The position numbers and the translations under genes are program-made. A DNA stretch of 45,204 nucleotides, from the NCBI GenBank assembly GCA_014904985.1, contig MU129196.1:1-45204 (forward strand). The letters are read 5' to 3'. The notes beneath the pieces were generated by a model. The model searched no databases, was not told where the DNA came from, and saw nothing but the letters and a program-made list of their open reading frames with translations. Position 1 is the stretch's first letter, and every line of letters begins with the position of its first letter. The stretch is from Hydnum rufescens UP504. Lineage: Eukaryota > Basidiomycota > Agaricomycetes > Cantharellales > Hydnaceae. Below, in pieces: positions 20,372 to 33,538 of this stretch.

Positions 20372-21955
20372 TTGTACCTGTATTGTCAGACAGCAGCACC
20401 GTGTGCCTACCCCCAGCTTGGTCTCGAAAGACCTCCGAGTAAGGTAACAGGACCAGTTGGAGCCAATACAGCCAGTAGCACAACCTTCAAACTCTCTGGG
20501 TCGGTAATACACTTCTGTAGGACTCGTAAAGGAACGAATTGCCTTCTCTCCAAAAAAGGCATCTGTCCTTGGAGCTCGGACGTCATGGTGGATAGAAGCA
20601 GGGAACCAGACTGTAGCCTGCCCCAAAGGGTGGCATGGTTTAGACATGAAGCCTACCACCGCCCAACAGACGGGGTCGTAGGTTTACCGAGTACCCAAGA
20701 TGTGTCGAGTGTGACTCAGGGAGCCCCAACCCTAAAATATCGAGACAGCGTAACTGTCGATAATGGGCGCGACTCCTCAGTAATCGGAACAAGAGTGTCC
20801 ATACCCATACAACTCGAGTCTGCCTCGATACTCACAGGGATTAAGTATCTTGCCCTGGCTGTGCATGTTGTCATAACCAAAGGGGTCAGGCATTCATCAC
20901 GAGGTTGCTACCATCAAAAGGACAGGAATGATGCTATGCCACCACCTCTGCGATTGAACAAGGCTATAAAGCCTCAGGGCCATGAGACCGGGTCGATTAG
21001 GACTCCTACAACTTACCTAGTGGGCAACACCTCCATGCTCGAAAATGGTATCCCAGAATCTAAACTGAGCGAGATGTCCGACTCATTCAGGACCACGAAA
21101 CCCAAATGGATAAAAAGATTCTTACCACCTGAATGTTTCGTGATGACTATGAGCGCTGCCGTAACCAAGAAAGACAAGCATATGTTGCGAGACAGTCCCC
21201 TGAACTCAAACTTCGTTGCAAATAAGGAAGAGGAACGAAGCTACGCACTACTCCTAAAAGCAACCACAGTTCTCCCGCCTAATCACAAACTCCAGGTCCC
21301 AATTCCCCAGAACCAGTACAAGGACGAGTTTCAGGACATGCTGCCTACAAGTCTCACTACACAGCTGTCTCTGCGGCCGATTGAGTCCATGGGGTTTCTG
21401 TACAGCGTAACCAACAGAAGCCCGATGTCTAAGCCAGAAATGTGTGCAAGAGTTCGCGACCCCAAGTTACTTGCTTGCAACAACCAGGAGAGCACGACTC
21501 AAAGATCTCAAGGGGTCCTGGTACAGAATCGTCGAATTGATGATACTGCTGGCATGGGAAGAGACGACCGTCCATCACGAAGCTATTATCTGCGAATAGA
21601 AGGGAACGATGATGCAACGCTGTCACTCCCGCAAATGGACATGGTCCAATGGAACAGATGTCTGGGTCTGGTTACCTCCAACCAACAGTTCTTGAATGCC
21701 TACTTTACTGTCAGTTCCTACAAGATGACCCTGAAAGGAAAGGTTACGCTCTCCGACCTTGAGAGTCTTGATATGGACCTCTCTAGTAACATGACCTGGA
21801 TTTTGGAAGACACCCTTACCGATCTCATTCCCAAAACCGTCATTGAGTACTGTATCTTATGTCAGGTACACGAACTGTTCGACACTCCCATGTCTGGATT
21901 TGGCCGGCTTATCCCACGAGGGCATTCTAATGTCTTTTACAAACGTTTACCATGA
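20372..21955 (+). CDS. Unrecognised 527-codon frame, LTR array copy A
   Basis: The longest open frame in the window. Composition is mixed (Ser/Thr/Pro-rich, several Cys and Trp) and no catalytic motif of a retroelement (no YxDD, no DTG/DSG, no HHCC) is visible. Its end, DTPMSGFGRLIP, is a diverged copy of the end of the 403-codon frame. In copy B the same stretch is broken by many one-base indels. An open run of this length is unlikely by chance, but function is unknown. Confidence 0.32.
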   Translation: MYLYCQTAAPCAYPQLGLERPPSKVTGPVGANTASSTTFKLSGSVIHFCRTRKGTNCLLSKKGICPWSSDVMVDRSREPDCSLPQRVAWFRHEAYHRPTDGVVGLPSTQDVSSVTQGAPTLKYRDSVTVDNGRDSSVIGTRVSIPIQLESASILTGIKYLALAVHVVITKGVRHSSRGCYHQKDRNDAMPPPLRLNKAIKPQGHETGSIRTPTTYLVGNTSMLENGIPESKLSEMSDSFRTTKPKWIKRFLPPECFVMTMSAAVTKKDKHMLRDSPLNSNFVANKEEERSYALLLKATTVLPPNHKLQVPIPQNQYKDEFQDMLPTSLTTQLSLRPIESMGFLYSVTNRSPMSKPEMCARVRDPKLLACNNQESTTQRSQGVLVQNRRIDDTAGMGRDDRPSRSYYLRIEGNDDATLSLPQMDMVQWNRCLGLVTSNQQFLNAYFTVSSYKMTLKGKVTLSDLESLDMDLSSNMTWILEDTLTDLIPKTVIEYCILCQVHELFDTPMSGFGRLIPRGHSNVFYKRLP

Positions 21956-22535
21956 AATGGCTACCCATGAAGAGAAGGTAGTGACAATATGGCGCAGCCA
22001 CCTCCATCGGCGGGTCTGATCAATGGAACAGTTGCCTGGTCCCAGACCCTACAGACAGTCGAGATACGACAGGTGGGGACCTCCCGAGGCCATACGAGAT
22101 CGGGCCTAAGTGGAAATTCAAGTTTGGTAACTCAAGTCAAGACGATGTGCATGATACCGAGTCTACACACCAAAGCTCCAAGGTGGCCCGAAAATGCTAC
22201 AGGGATGGACGCCAGGATCCGATGTTTACAGGCCTGTCAGACTCTGAAGCTGCTACTTGGGATTGTTGTCGCCGAGTAGAATGGGACTACTTCACGCTGC
22301 TGCTACTGCGAATGGAGCATGTTGCCGTGATCACAGGCGTCCTTATCATTAGAAAAGGACCCGGTCCAACGAAATGGATTCCCGTTACTGAACCTTACGA
22401 GTACTCGAGGTGCAGTAGACAGGAACTTGTCCCAAGCCAGATGAAAATCCCCAGAGGCGGTTCCCAGATCCCGTACGGGCCTATCAGGCGCATGGTCTTA
22501 GGAACCCAGGTCAATTCATCTGAAGATGTACCAGT

Positions 22536-24716
22536 TTGACTCTTGCCCACCGACGATTCTTGGATACCCCCCTCATCACTTGGGTGAAATGGTGGTTATT
22601 GAACCCAAACCAGTCATCCTTAAGTGGCATGCCTGATACCGATGTTGATGACTGGACAAAGTCCATGGAATATCGGGAATACAAAATGAGCGAAGTCATC
22701 CAGTGGTCTTGGCGAGGGGTTCAAAACTGGCCCACCGAATACAAATCTGGGCTGTGGCAACCTGTCACAGAGGTATCACGAAGTCTTCGGTTGCCAATGT
22801 TTGATCGGACCCGTGCTAATGGATTGTCAGAGCTCTATCAAAGGATCCAAGCGAAAATTCCGTTGTACCTCCATTGGACAGTCCTGATTAGAAAGGAAGG
22901 TTATGACGATGCTCTGATCCAAGGTTCACTGTGGCGATTTTCTCCAACCTACGAAATAAGGTGGCGATGCTACCTTCGATCCAATACCAGTGATACCAAA
23001 CTCTCGTGGTTGCACAAGGTCCAGACGAGTACCGTCACAGTCGGGGAGGATGAGTACTCATTACGACACTGCAACAGCGTGCAGTCCCCACAACTTAAGC
23101 CGGCCATTGAATCCACGCACATGGGTCCCCATGTTACGGCCCTAAGTATCGCTGCAACCGAAAGGGACAAATGTTCATCACAAGGTCGCTTTCCATGAGT
23201 GGAACGGAGTGATGACTGTAGGAGCACTCAAGATATGGCAAGCGAAGGCTGCTCCAGAACGCGTGAGACCGGACCAAAAAGAGAGGTTAGACTCAGGCCT
23301 GACCATAAGCCCTGTTTCCGAAATGCCTCTCCAACCCTGGCAAGGAGTGCCAAGACTCCAGCATGCAGGCTCCGTCAAGGTCCGGAGATGGGATCTATTG
23401 TGAGGAGAACAGCCTTCCCAGGAAAGAGTCTGCCCCCTGTTTCGTATGGCCGTACAAAACCTCGCTCGTACAGACATGTTTTCACGATGAGGCCAACGTC
23501 CTACAGTCATTCAAGAAACCCATGTCCTAAGTTAGAGCTTCCAAGTATACTCCTAGGAGGAACCACCATCTATTGTTCAGGAATAAGCACCATTACTCGA
23601 CAGGGACAAAGGACAATGTTATGGAACCGATTCCAGTCTGATCCAAATAGTCCTAACGGGCAAACACGATCCCCCCAGCGACCAAGCGTGTCTACGGAAT
23701 CTCCGTACAACGCAACTGGTCCAAGCAACTACTACCATCTTGAACACGGGATGGAGCGAGAAAAGCACCATCTAGACGGTCGTCCTAGCCATAATGTTGT
23801 CGACAAGGCTCACAGCGCGAACCAGCCCTCGTACAAGGGACTTTGGGCTTCAGGTCAACTAAAATGGTCCGGGATCATTGGATTTTTTGGTCGGAGTCGA
23901 ATGTCACACTGGAGCGAACGGACGATCCGGGACCCACTATGGATACCCTCGCCTGGTTACACTACGACATTACATCATGGTCTTTGTTACGACCAGCCGG
24001 GTGCTGTCGCAACCCGAGAGGAACGCCTTGACATAGATGTCATCCATGCAAAACTAGTACTAGCTAAAGGAGAGTGGTCGACACATTGTCATACCAACAC
24101 CTCACAGAACGACTCAGGCTCCCTATCTGGACAAGCATCAAGTTACGATTCAGGGACAGCTCGATCGAACATGGTCCCCACTCGCAATGGCTCAAGTCGA
24201 TTGATACGGGCCAAGGCCCACAACCCAGTGTGGCCATACCTCTACCAGTTTAGATTGAATGATACAGACAAACAGCAACCTCTTAACGGCTCACTCCATC
24301 CCAAGGCATTCCAGGCAATGATGAGTGTTTACGAGCAAACCCTACTGGTAACCCATGACTCATTCAGAGACCTACCTAGACTGGAGCTGACACCAGGAGA
24401 CGGTTACCAACGAATGCACCAAATCCCGGATTCTATGGGTGTCAGGAGCACGGCAGGATGTGTACGCACGCACAGTCTCGGAAATGATACTGGGAGCATT
24501 GGAACTGATACACAAAGACCCGGACCTCAACCTTCAATCCTTATCGGAGTTCATGTGTTCCGATCCAAAGGAACAATGATATGGCCGGATTTGTCAACAA
24601 GGACCGAATTCTCCTGCTGTGGATGTATGAACCTACATTGCAACTGTCCTCTGGGGATTAAATGCATTCTCCCATGTTGTTCCCTTGACCTCCGGACTCA
24701 CCTACACCCCCTGTGA
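22536..24716 (+). CDS. Unrecognised frame pair (220 + 505 codons), LTR array copy A
   Basis: Two successive frames in register (22536-23198 and 23199-24716) separated by one TGA in the context CCATGAGTGG, which could be a CGA-to-TGA change. Contains several N-x-S/T sites and the block YNATGP that resembles YNATSP and YNMTGS in the 403-codon frame, again showing internal duplication. A short Cys-rich end (CCGCMNLHCNCPLGIKC) is conserved in copy B (32743-33141). No family recognised. Confidence 0.3.
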
Positions 24717-25094
24717 AGATCCATGAGAACTGTCCCGAGTTCAGGTAAAGGGACCTGGGTGCCTGATGAAAACGAGTCACTGGAGTTATCCAAGACCCAC
24801 AAGGACTGCCGGATCAATACCCGGGCCTTGATAAAGGGCCACTGTTTTTAATGTGGTACTGGATGATCTCCAGTAGATGAACGAGTCCTCGACAGGGTTG
24901 AAGCCCCTTCCAAGCCTTCAGTCTAAAGAGTCGGGGATGTCTCGGAACGACGAAACAAGACGAACTACAGGAAACCATACACAATCCCATTACTATGGAA
25001 CTACCTCGTTTCAATGTCGGTGGTACCAAGTTTGATGAGCCTGCTCAAGGTCATGTCTAAAGTGCCGCACAAACAAATGAAAGCCCTTCATGGC

Positions 25095-25113
25095 CGAAGG
25101 GACTGGGGGGCAA
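25095..25113 (+). promoter_or_regulatory. Polypurine tract before LTR 2
   Basis: GAAGGGACTGGGGGGCAA directly abuts LTR 2, the expected place for the plus-strand primer of an LTR retroelement. It is repeated before LTR 3 (33521-33538, one G fewer). Confidence 0.75.
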
Positions 25114-25600
25114 TGTTAGTGGTGTCAGGAGTCCCCTAGGCCATTCAGTAGACCCATGGGCAAAGCAGTAGCCCCAGTCTCCTTTCTTAGTTTCTTTTTC
25201 CTTTTTCCCTTCTCACCCAAACCCGGTGGAAAGCTTCTCCACAGGAGTTTGGTGCTGCCCCGGCTTCTAGTTAACTTCTCCCTTATTACATAAGCAATCA
25301 CTGATAGCTAGCCATGGCAGAACCCGAAATGCATCTTTTCTACTACCATCAACTGTCCGTCTCATAGAGTCGCAGACCTGTTGATTACGCACTACACACT
25401 GTGCGACTCCCAGCTTTATGCCTAAACCTTCTTACTTTGCCCTAGTGGGCATAGAAACCCTAACCCTCCAGGAACTACTAGCCTGTTGGGCTAGGCGGAA
25501 TGGTCTCAGTCCCATGGACTGGACTAATCCATTGGAGCCAGAACCTCCTCCATCCTCCGGTCCCTCCCCACTCCTTAATTCGGATACTACTGAATTAACA
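25114..25600 (+). repeat. LTR 2 (487 bp), shared by both internal units
   Basis: Same ends as LTR 1; followed by the same TGGTGGAGTGTG. It acts as 3' LTR of unit A and 5' LTR of unit B. Confidence 0.92.
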
Positions 25601-28600
25601 CTGGTGGAGTGTGTAAGAACTCCATTGACGAGTCCCTACAGGACTGTCCATGGTTCAAACTCGGCATCCTCATCCTCCCTCCACACACCCCCGGATGCAA
25701 ATATTCGTGATTCAAATGTTGGCAAGAGCGCCTCTAGATCCTCGACAGCTCAACCTCTAATGTCCTCATCTACTTACAGGGATCGGCTGCCTAACCCCCT
25801 GCCTTGCAGGGTGGATACCTCAAGACGGGTGGCCACTCCCCTTAAAAAATATGATGCAAGCATAGCTCTCCCATCCCTCAAGGATCAGTCTCTTGGAACT
25901 CCTGTTTCCAAACAAGCCCACAGGCCACTTATAGATGGAACTCTTAGCCCCCTCTCAAACAGGGTGGATACCTCAAGAAGGGTGGCCACTCCCCTAAAAA
26001 ATCATGTGAAGCCTGTAGGACTTGAGCCTGTTTGTCTCTCATCTTGATTATGCGAGATTATCCGCACTTCGCTTGAACGAGACAACAAGTACAGCCCATC
26101 CCGGGCCGTAAAGATCATTTCCACCTGGCTTGACTGGTTACTCTACGACTTAGATGTGGATTCAACTGACTTCCTCAGTTGGGTTGTATACGACTCTTGT
26201 GTGGAGCCTGTTTGCTACAAGCTAGACCCTGCATTGGCGCACACAATCTGGCAGTGCAAAGTCATCCTATGGGAAACTGTACAGGAAACCCATTGTTCTG
26301 TGAAGCTACCCCCAGTGCTCATTATGAACCCAGGCGCACGATCTCGAAAGGGCCAGCCTAGTAGTCGGACTACCCTCTTTGGGTTCTACTTCAGCTTGCA
26401 GTCTCCCAGGCGAAACACTGGCTCTGGGACACCTCTAGCAGGCTGGCTTCCTATCTAAAGGAACCAGACTTGGCTCAAGAAAACACCGTTATCATTAAGA
26501 AAGATCGACGAGAGTCACTCAGAGTTGCTAGTACTAAAGCCCTGAATACACCCCTGTCATCAAGGAGTGAAGTGGGGCCTGCTGTCGTCCCCGCCAAAGA
26601 CAATGTTCCAGGGCCTGAACAAATATTTTGCAACCTAAGCATTCTGTCATGGTTGTAAAACATTCCGTCCAACGAATCAGGTTCCAATTCTTGAACGTTG
26701 TGAGCGTTCGAGGCATAGCAGACGGAAACTCCTTCCAGGCCCATAAAATTGGACTGAAACAGGAGTATGGACCTGGGAACGACATTGAAAATGATGAGAC
26801 AAATGACAGGCTTACCGTTCGGCGACACCAAGCTCTGTCCCCCAATGGTCCCAGGGTAATCCATCGAGCCCTGGACGGTCATCTAAGGTAGGTCTCGCAC
26901 GACGCCCCAGGGAATACGTATCAGATTGCAAGAATGACTGAGATACGATAGTCCAATACTATCCTAATGCCCACGAGATCGAACCTAGGCAAAAACCTGG
27001 ATTTAGATCTAGCATAAGATCCACCGTCCGATATTCCATGTTGATGGTGACACAAGAGACTGGGACTCACACATTCAGGCCCGTTCCAAGTCTAGGACCG
27101 GGGCTTACTGTAAAGGAAACAGTGTGTCCAGGGAAGGAAGAACACGAAATACGGACCCTATGGAGCATAGTACTCCTCGTCGTCAATCCATCATCGGGCC
27201 CGTATAATGGCACAGCAAAATGTCTCCATTGGGATGGACACACTCTCGTATACTGTACTTCCGGCCCCCAAACTCATCAATACAATCCATGGGAACCCGA
27301 AAAACCTCTTGTAAGCCTTGTCAAGGGGTTCCGGACGTCCGAAGGAAACGGACTACGCAAACTACTAAACACTGTTACTAGCATCTGCACTACGGTCCCA
27401 TGTCATGCCAATGCCCACATAGGCCTGCGATTGAGCGCGGTTGTGGAGCTGCCATACAACATGACAGGATCGGTTGGCGTCTACATGACCGCAGAGCTCC
27501 TACTTGCGAATGGCAGCGAAGCCATGGATCCTCAGTGTGACGTGACCCAGCCGATCAAAACTCCTATGACTCGTAGAGTAGGCATTGGCACTATTTCCGG
27601 GAATAGTAGTCCTGAGCCATACCTGGGACGTGCCCCGAAACTCGAGCCAGTAGCCCAAGACCATACTGATGCTCACGAGAATGGATTTAGGTGGAAACCC
27701 GGACTTGGACCTAGTATAGAGCTCCTTGCCCAAAGCATCCCTGAATCTTCTTGTCACCAAAACTGAAGGCCCACGATCAAGTGAAACTACCGGGCTTCCA
27801 TACAACGCAACGAGTCCAGACGAAACCAAGGAATGTTGCTACAACATGTTACGAGACCTAGCCAAGTTCTTGTTACCCCCAGGTATACGCGGAAGACGTT
27901 AAGTCAGCAAGACCTGGAACTGGGAACTACAGTGGAAGATACTGAAGGAGAAGACCCCGAGCCCGGAATGAGCAGAATGGTCAGGTTTGAATCAGGCAGT
28001 CATCAGAACGATGCAGTGCTGCCACCTCCACAAGGGGACATGATCCAACGAAAGGGACTCCTGCCTTCGAGCCTTACGAGTACTCAAGGAAACTACTCTA
28101 AACTTACCGAAAGATGGTTGGATTCGGCCATCTTCCATCGACGATTCCTGGATGCATACCTTGTAACTGCCATGGTATACCGTATCTCACATCGCATACA
28201 GGGACCATTCGACACCTTCATGTCTGGATTTAGCCAGCTTATCGCATGAGAGCTTACTAATGCCTTTAACCAGAATGTTCTGCGAGCCGACCTATTTCAG
28301 AGGAGTGCGCCCCGGATTCTAAATCAGACAACCCAAGAACCCGAGGCTCAAAGATCCGTACTGCCGTCATCGAGGAATGTTGAGACTCCCGCATCCAATC
28401 CCGGTCAAGGGCTAGGGCAGGAACCCACTGCGAAGAGAACGGCACTCGTAAAGGAAATCTCATCCAAAGGAATGACCTACACATCCGTTTATGGTGAGGA
28501 TGCAATTCCAAAGGAGTGTAAACAGGAAACGTCGACATGCTACATTGCAAGACGTCCATATGGGAATGCAAATCTAGGAGAATTCAACCTGTCTCCCAAC

Positions 28601-31600
28601 CCGTATAGTCACATTGCAAGGCACGCACATGGGATGGACATACTCGTACGCACCGTCTCCTCGACCCCGAACTTGCCTACATCTTCCATGGGAGCCATGA
28701 GGCCCATCCCGGATCTCGCTGGGGGGTCCCGGATGCCTAAGGGGGAGAACTGTTCAAGCTATGCGAGACCCACAAGACGCTGCTACCAGCACCTGATTCT
28801 GTCCAGATCGAAGGGTACCGGAGCCTCGCAGGGAACGAATGTTACAAACGAAGTCGTTGAAGTCAGCATGGAACTATTGAGGCCGCTTTAGCTAAGGGTG
28901 AAAGATATCGCAAACCCGTAGTACGAAATGTACGATTATTGTACCTGTATTGTCAGACAGCAGCACCGTGTGCCTACCCCCAGCTTGGTCTCGAAAGACC
29001 TCCGAGTAAGGTAACAGGACCAGTTGGAGCCAATACAGCCAGTAGCACAACCTTCAAACTCTCTGGGTCGGTAATACACTTCTGTAGGACTCGTAAAGGA
29101 ACGAATTGCCTTCTCTCCAAAAAAGGCATCTGTCCTTGGAGCTCGGACGTCATGGTGGATAGAAGCAGGGAACCAGACTGTAGCCTGCCCCAAAGGGTGG
29201 CATGGTTTAGACATGAAGCCTACCACCGCCAACGACGGTTCGTAGGTTTCGAGTACCCAAGATGTGTCGAGTGTGACTCAGGGAGCCCCAACCCTAATAT
29301 TCGAGACAGCGTAACTGTCGATAATGGGCGCAACTCCTCAGTAATCGGAACAAGAGTGTCCATACCATACAACTGAGTCTGCCTCGATACTCACAGGATT
29401 AAGTATCTTGCCCTGGCTGTGCATGTTGTCATAACCAAAGGGGTCAGGCATTCATCATGAGGTTGCTACCATCAAAAGGACGGGAATGATGCTACGCCAC
29501 CACCTCTGCAATTTAACAAGGCCATAAAGCCTCAGGGCCATGAGACCGGGTCGATTAGGACCTACAACTTACCTAGTGGGCACCACCTCCTCTCGAAAAT
29601 GGTATCCCAGAATCTAAACTGAGCGAGATGTCCGACTCATTCAGGACCCGGAACCCAAATGGATAAAAGATTCTTACCACCTGAATGTTTCGTGATGACT
29701 ATGAGCGCTGCCGTAACCAGAAAACAAGCATATGTCGCGAGACAGTCCCCTGAACTCAAACTTCGTTGCAAATAAGGAAGAGGACGAAGCTCGATACTCC
29801 TAAAGCAACCACGTTCTCCCGGCCTAATCACAAACTCCAGGTCCAATTCCCCGGAACCAGTCCAAGGACAGTTTCAGGACATGCTGCCTACAAGTCTCAC
29901 TACACAGCTGTCTCTGCGGCCATTGAGTCCATGGGGTTCTGTACAGCGTAACCAACAGAAGCCGATGTCTAAGCCAAAATGTTGTGCAATGAGTTCGCGG
30001 ACCCCAAGTTACTTGCTTGCAACAACAGGAGAGCACGACTCAAAGATTCAAGGGGTTCCTGGTACAGAATCGTTCGAATTGGATGATAACTGCTGGCATG
30101 GGAAGAGCGACCGTCATCAGAAGCTATTACTGCGAAATAGAAAGGGAACGATGCTGCACGCTGCATGCCCGAAAATGGACATGGTCCAATGGAACGACGG
30201 TCTGGGTCTGGTTTCCTCCAACCAACAGTTCTTGAAATGCCTAACTTATGTCAGTTCTACAAGTGACCCTGAAAAGGACAAGGTTACGCTCTTCGACCTG
30301 GAGTTCTTGATATGGACTCTCCTGTAACATTGACCTGGGTTTGGAAGCACCACTTACCGATCTCATTCCCATAACCGTCTTGAGTACTGTTTTATGTCAG
30401 GTCCACGAACTGTTCGTACCCTCCCAGTCTGGATTTGGCCGGCTTATCCCACAAGGATTCTAATTCTTTACAAACGTTTACCATGAAATGTCCAGAGAGA
30501 AGGTAGTGAGCACTTGGCGCAGCCACCTCATCGGCGGGTTGATCAAGGGACGTTGCCTGGTCCCAGACCCTACGACATCGATATAGCATGGTGGGACTCA
30601 CGAGGCCTACGAGTCGGCCTACGTGGAATTCAAGTTTGTAGTCAAGTCAGCGATTGAGTACCGAGTCTACACCCAAATGCTCCAAGGTGGCCCGAAAATG
30701 CTACAGGATGGACGCCAGGATCCTAGTGTTTACAGGCCTGTCAGACTTGAAGCTGCTACTTGGGATTGTTGTCGCCGAAGAATTGGGAGCTACTTCCGTT
30801 GCTGCTACTGCGAAATGGAGCATGTTGTCGTGACCACGGCGTCCTTAACTCATTAGAAAAGGACCGTCAACGAAATGGATCCCGTTTACCGAACTTACGG
30901 TACTCGAGGTGCAGTAGACGGACTGTTCCAGCCGATGAACTCCCCAGAGGCGGTTCCCAGATCCCGTACGGGCTATCAGGTGCATCGTTCTAGGGAAACC
31001 CAGTCAATTCATCTGAAAGATGTACAGTTTGCTCTTTGCCACCACCCTGTCGCTTCTTGGATACCCCCCTCATTCACTTGGGTGAAATGGTGTTATTGAA
31101 CCAACCATCATCCTTATAGTGGCATGCCTGATACCGGATGTTGTATGCCTGGACAAGTCCTGGAATATCGTGAATACAAAGAGCTAATTCATCAGTGGTC
31201 TTGTGCGAGGGTTCAAAACTGGCCCACGACTCAAATCTGGGCTGTGGCAACCTGCACAGAGGTATCTCCGAATCTTCGTGCCAAATGTTGATCGGACCCT
31301 GCTAATGGATTTCCAGGCTCTATCAAAGGATCCAAGCGAAAATTCGTTGTCCTCATTGGACAGTCCTTATTAGAAAGGAAGGTTAGACGATGCTCTGATC
31401 CAGTCACTGTGCGTTTTCTCCAACCTACGAAATAATGGTGCGATCTCCTTCGATCCAATACAGTGATACCAAACTTCGTGTTGCACAATGTCCGACGCAG
31501 TACCGTCACAGTCGGGAGGATGGTACTCATTCGACACTGCAAAGCGTGCAGTCCGCCACAACTTAAGCCGGCATGTGAATCCAGCGCCATGGCGTCCCTG

Positions 31601-33538
31601 TTACGGCCCTAAGTATCGCTGCACCGAAGGGACAAATGTTCACCAAGGTCGGCTTTCCATGAGTGAACGGAGTGATGATGTGGGCACTCAAGATATGGCA
31701 AGCGAAGGTGCTCGCAGAACGCGTGAGACCGGACCAAAAAGAGAGTTAGACTCAGGCCGTGACCATAAGCCCTGTTCCGAATCCTCTCCAACCCTGGCAA
31801 GGAGTGCAGACTCCAGCATGCGGCTCCGTCAAGGTCCGGAGATGGTATATATTGGAGGGAGAAGCTTCCCCGAAGAGTCTGCCCCGTTTCGTTGAGGCCT
31901 CAAAACTCGCTGTACAGATGTTTTCACGATGAGGCCAACGTCCTACAGTCATTCAAGAAACCCATGTCCTGTTAGCTTCCAAGTTACTCCTAGGGAGGAA
32001 CACCATCTATTGTTCAGGAATGCACCTTACTCGACAGGACAAAGGACAATGTTATGGAACCGATCCAGTCTGATCCAAATAGTCCTAACGGGCAAACACG
32101 ATCCCCCCAGCGACCAAGCGTGTCTACGGAATCTCCGTACAACGCAACTGTCCAAGCAACTACTACCATCTTGAACACGGGATGGAGCGAGAAAAGCACC
32201 ATCTAGACGGTCGTCCTAGCCATAATGTTGTCGACAAGGCTCACAGCGCGAACCAGCCCTCGTACAAGGGACTTTGGGCTTCAGGTCAACTAAAATGGTC
32301 CGGGATCATTGATTTTTTGGTCGGAGTCGAATGTCACACTGGAGCGAACGGACGATCCGGGACCCACTATGGATACCCTCGCCTGGTTACACTACGACAT
32401 TACATCATGGTCTTGTTATGACCAGCTGGGTGCTGTCGCAACCCGAGAGGAACACCTTGACATAGATGTCATCCATGCAAAACTAGTACTAGCTAAAGGA
32501 GAGTGGTCGACACATTGTCATACCAACACCTCACAGAACGACTCAGGCTCCCTATCTGGACAAGCATCAAGTTACGATTCAGGGACAGCTCGATCGAACA
32601 TGGTCCCACTCGCAATGGCTCAAGTCGATTGATACGGGCCAAGGCCCACAACCCAGTGTGCCATACCTCTACCAGTTTAGATTGAATGATACAGACAAAC
32701 AGCAACTCTTAACGGCTCACTCCATCCCAAGCATTCCAGGCAATGATGAGTGTTTACGAGCAAACCCTACTGGTAACCCATGACTCATTCAGAGACCTAC
32801 CTAGACTGGAGCTGACACCAGGAGACGGTTACCAACGAATGCACCAAATCCCGGATTCTATGGGTGTCAGGAGCACGGCAGGATGTGTACGCACGCACAG
32901 TCTCGGAAATGATACTGGGAGCATTGGAACTGATACACAAAGACCCGGACCTCAACCTTCAATCCTTATCGGAGTTCATGTGTTCCGATCCAAAGGAACA
33001 ATGATATGGCCGGATTTGTCAACAAGGACCGAATTCTCCTGCTGTGGATGTATGAACCTACATTGCAACTGTCCTCTGGGGATTAAATGCATTCTCCCAT
33101 GTTGTTCCCTTGACCTCCGGACTCACCTACACCCCCTGTGAAGATCCATGAGAACTGTCCCGAGTTCAGGTAAAGGGACCTGGGTGCCTGATGAAAACGA
33201 GTCACTGGAGTTATCCAAGACCCACAAGGACTGCCGGATCAATACCCGGGGCCTTGATAAAGGGCCACTGTTTTTAATGTGGTACCGGATGATCTCCAGT
33301 AGATGAACGAGTCCTTGACAGGGTTGAAGCCCCTTCCAAGCCTTCAGTCTAAAGAGTCGGGGATGTCTCGGAACGACGAAACGAGACGAACTACAGGAAA
33401 CCATACACAATCCCATTACTATGGAACTACCTCGTTTCAATGTCGGTGGTACCAAGTTTGATGAGCCTGCTCAAGGTCATGTCTAAAGTGCCGCACAAAC
33501 AAATGAAAGCCCTTCATGGCCGAAGGACTGGGGGGCAA
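25601..33538 (+). pseudogene. Internal region of the LTR array, copy B
   Basis: Collinear with 17022-25113 but about 154 bp shorter. It is almost identical to copy A from 25601 to about 29230 and again from about 32740 to 33538. Between these points one-base gaps occur every few dozen bases or denser, so no long frame survives. Recognisable remains: the 209-codon frame (25418-26047, starting in LTR 2), 27038-27766, 28939-29376 and 32743-33141. Confidence 0.85.

Noticed and set aside
18926..23510. Minus-strand frames (86-123 codons) antisense to the LTR array's long frames
   Set aside because: Shorter than the plus-strand frames, scattered, and without motifs; expected shadows of a stop-poor sequence.
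18464..24716. Envelope-like glycoprotein, because of several N-x-S/T sites in the long frames
   Set aside because: No signal peptide, no membrane anchor and no cleavage site are visible, and the sites belong to an internally repeated motif.
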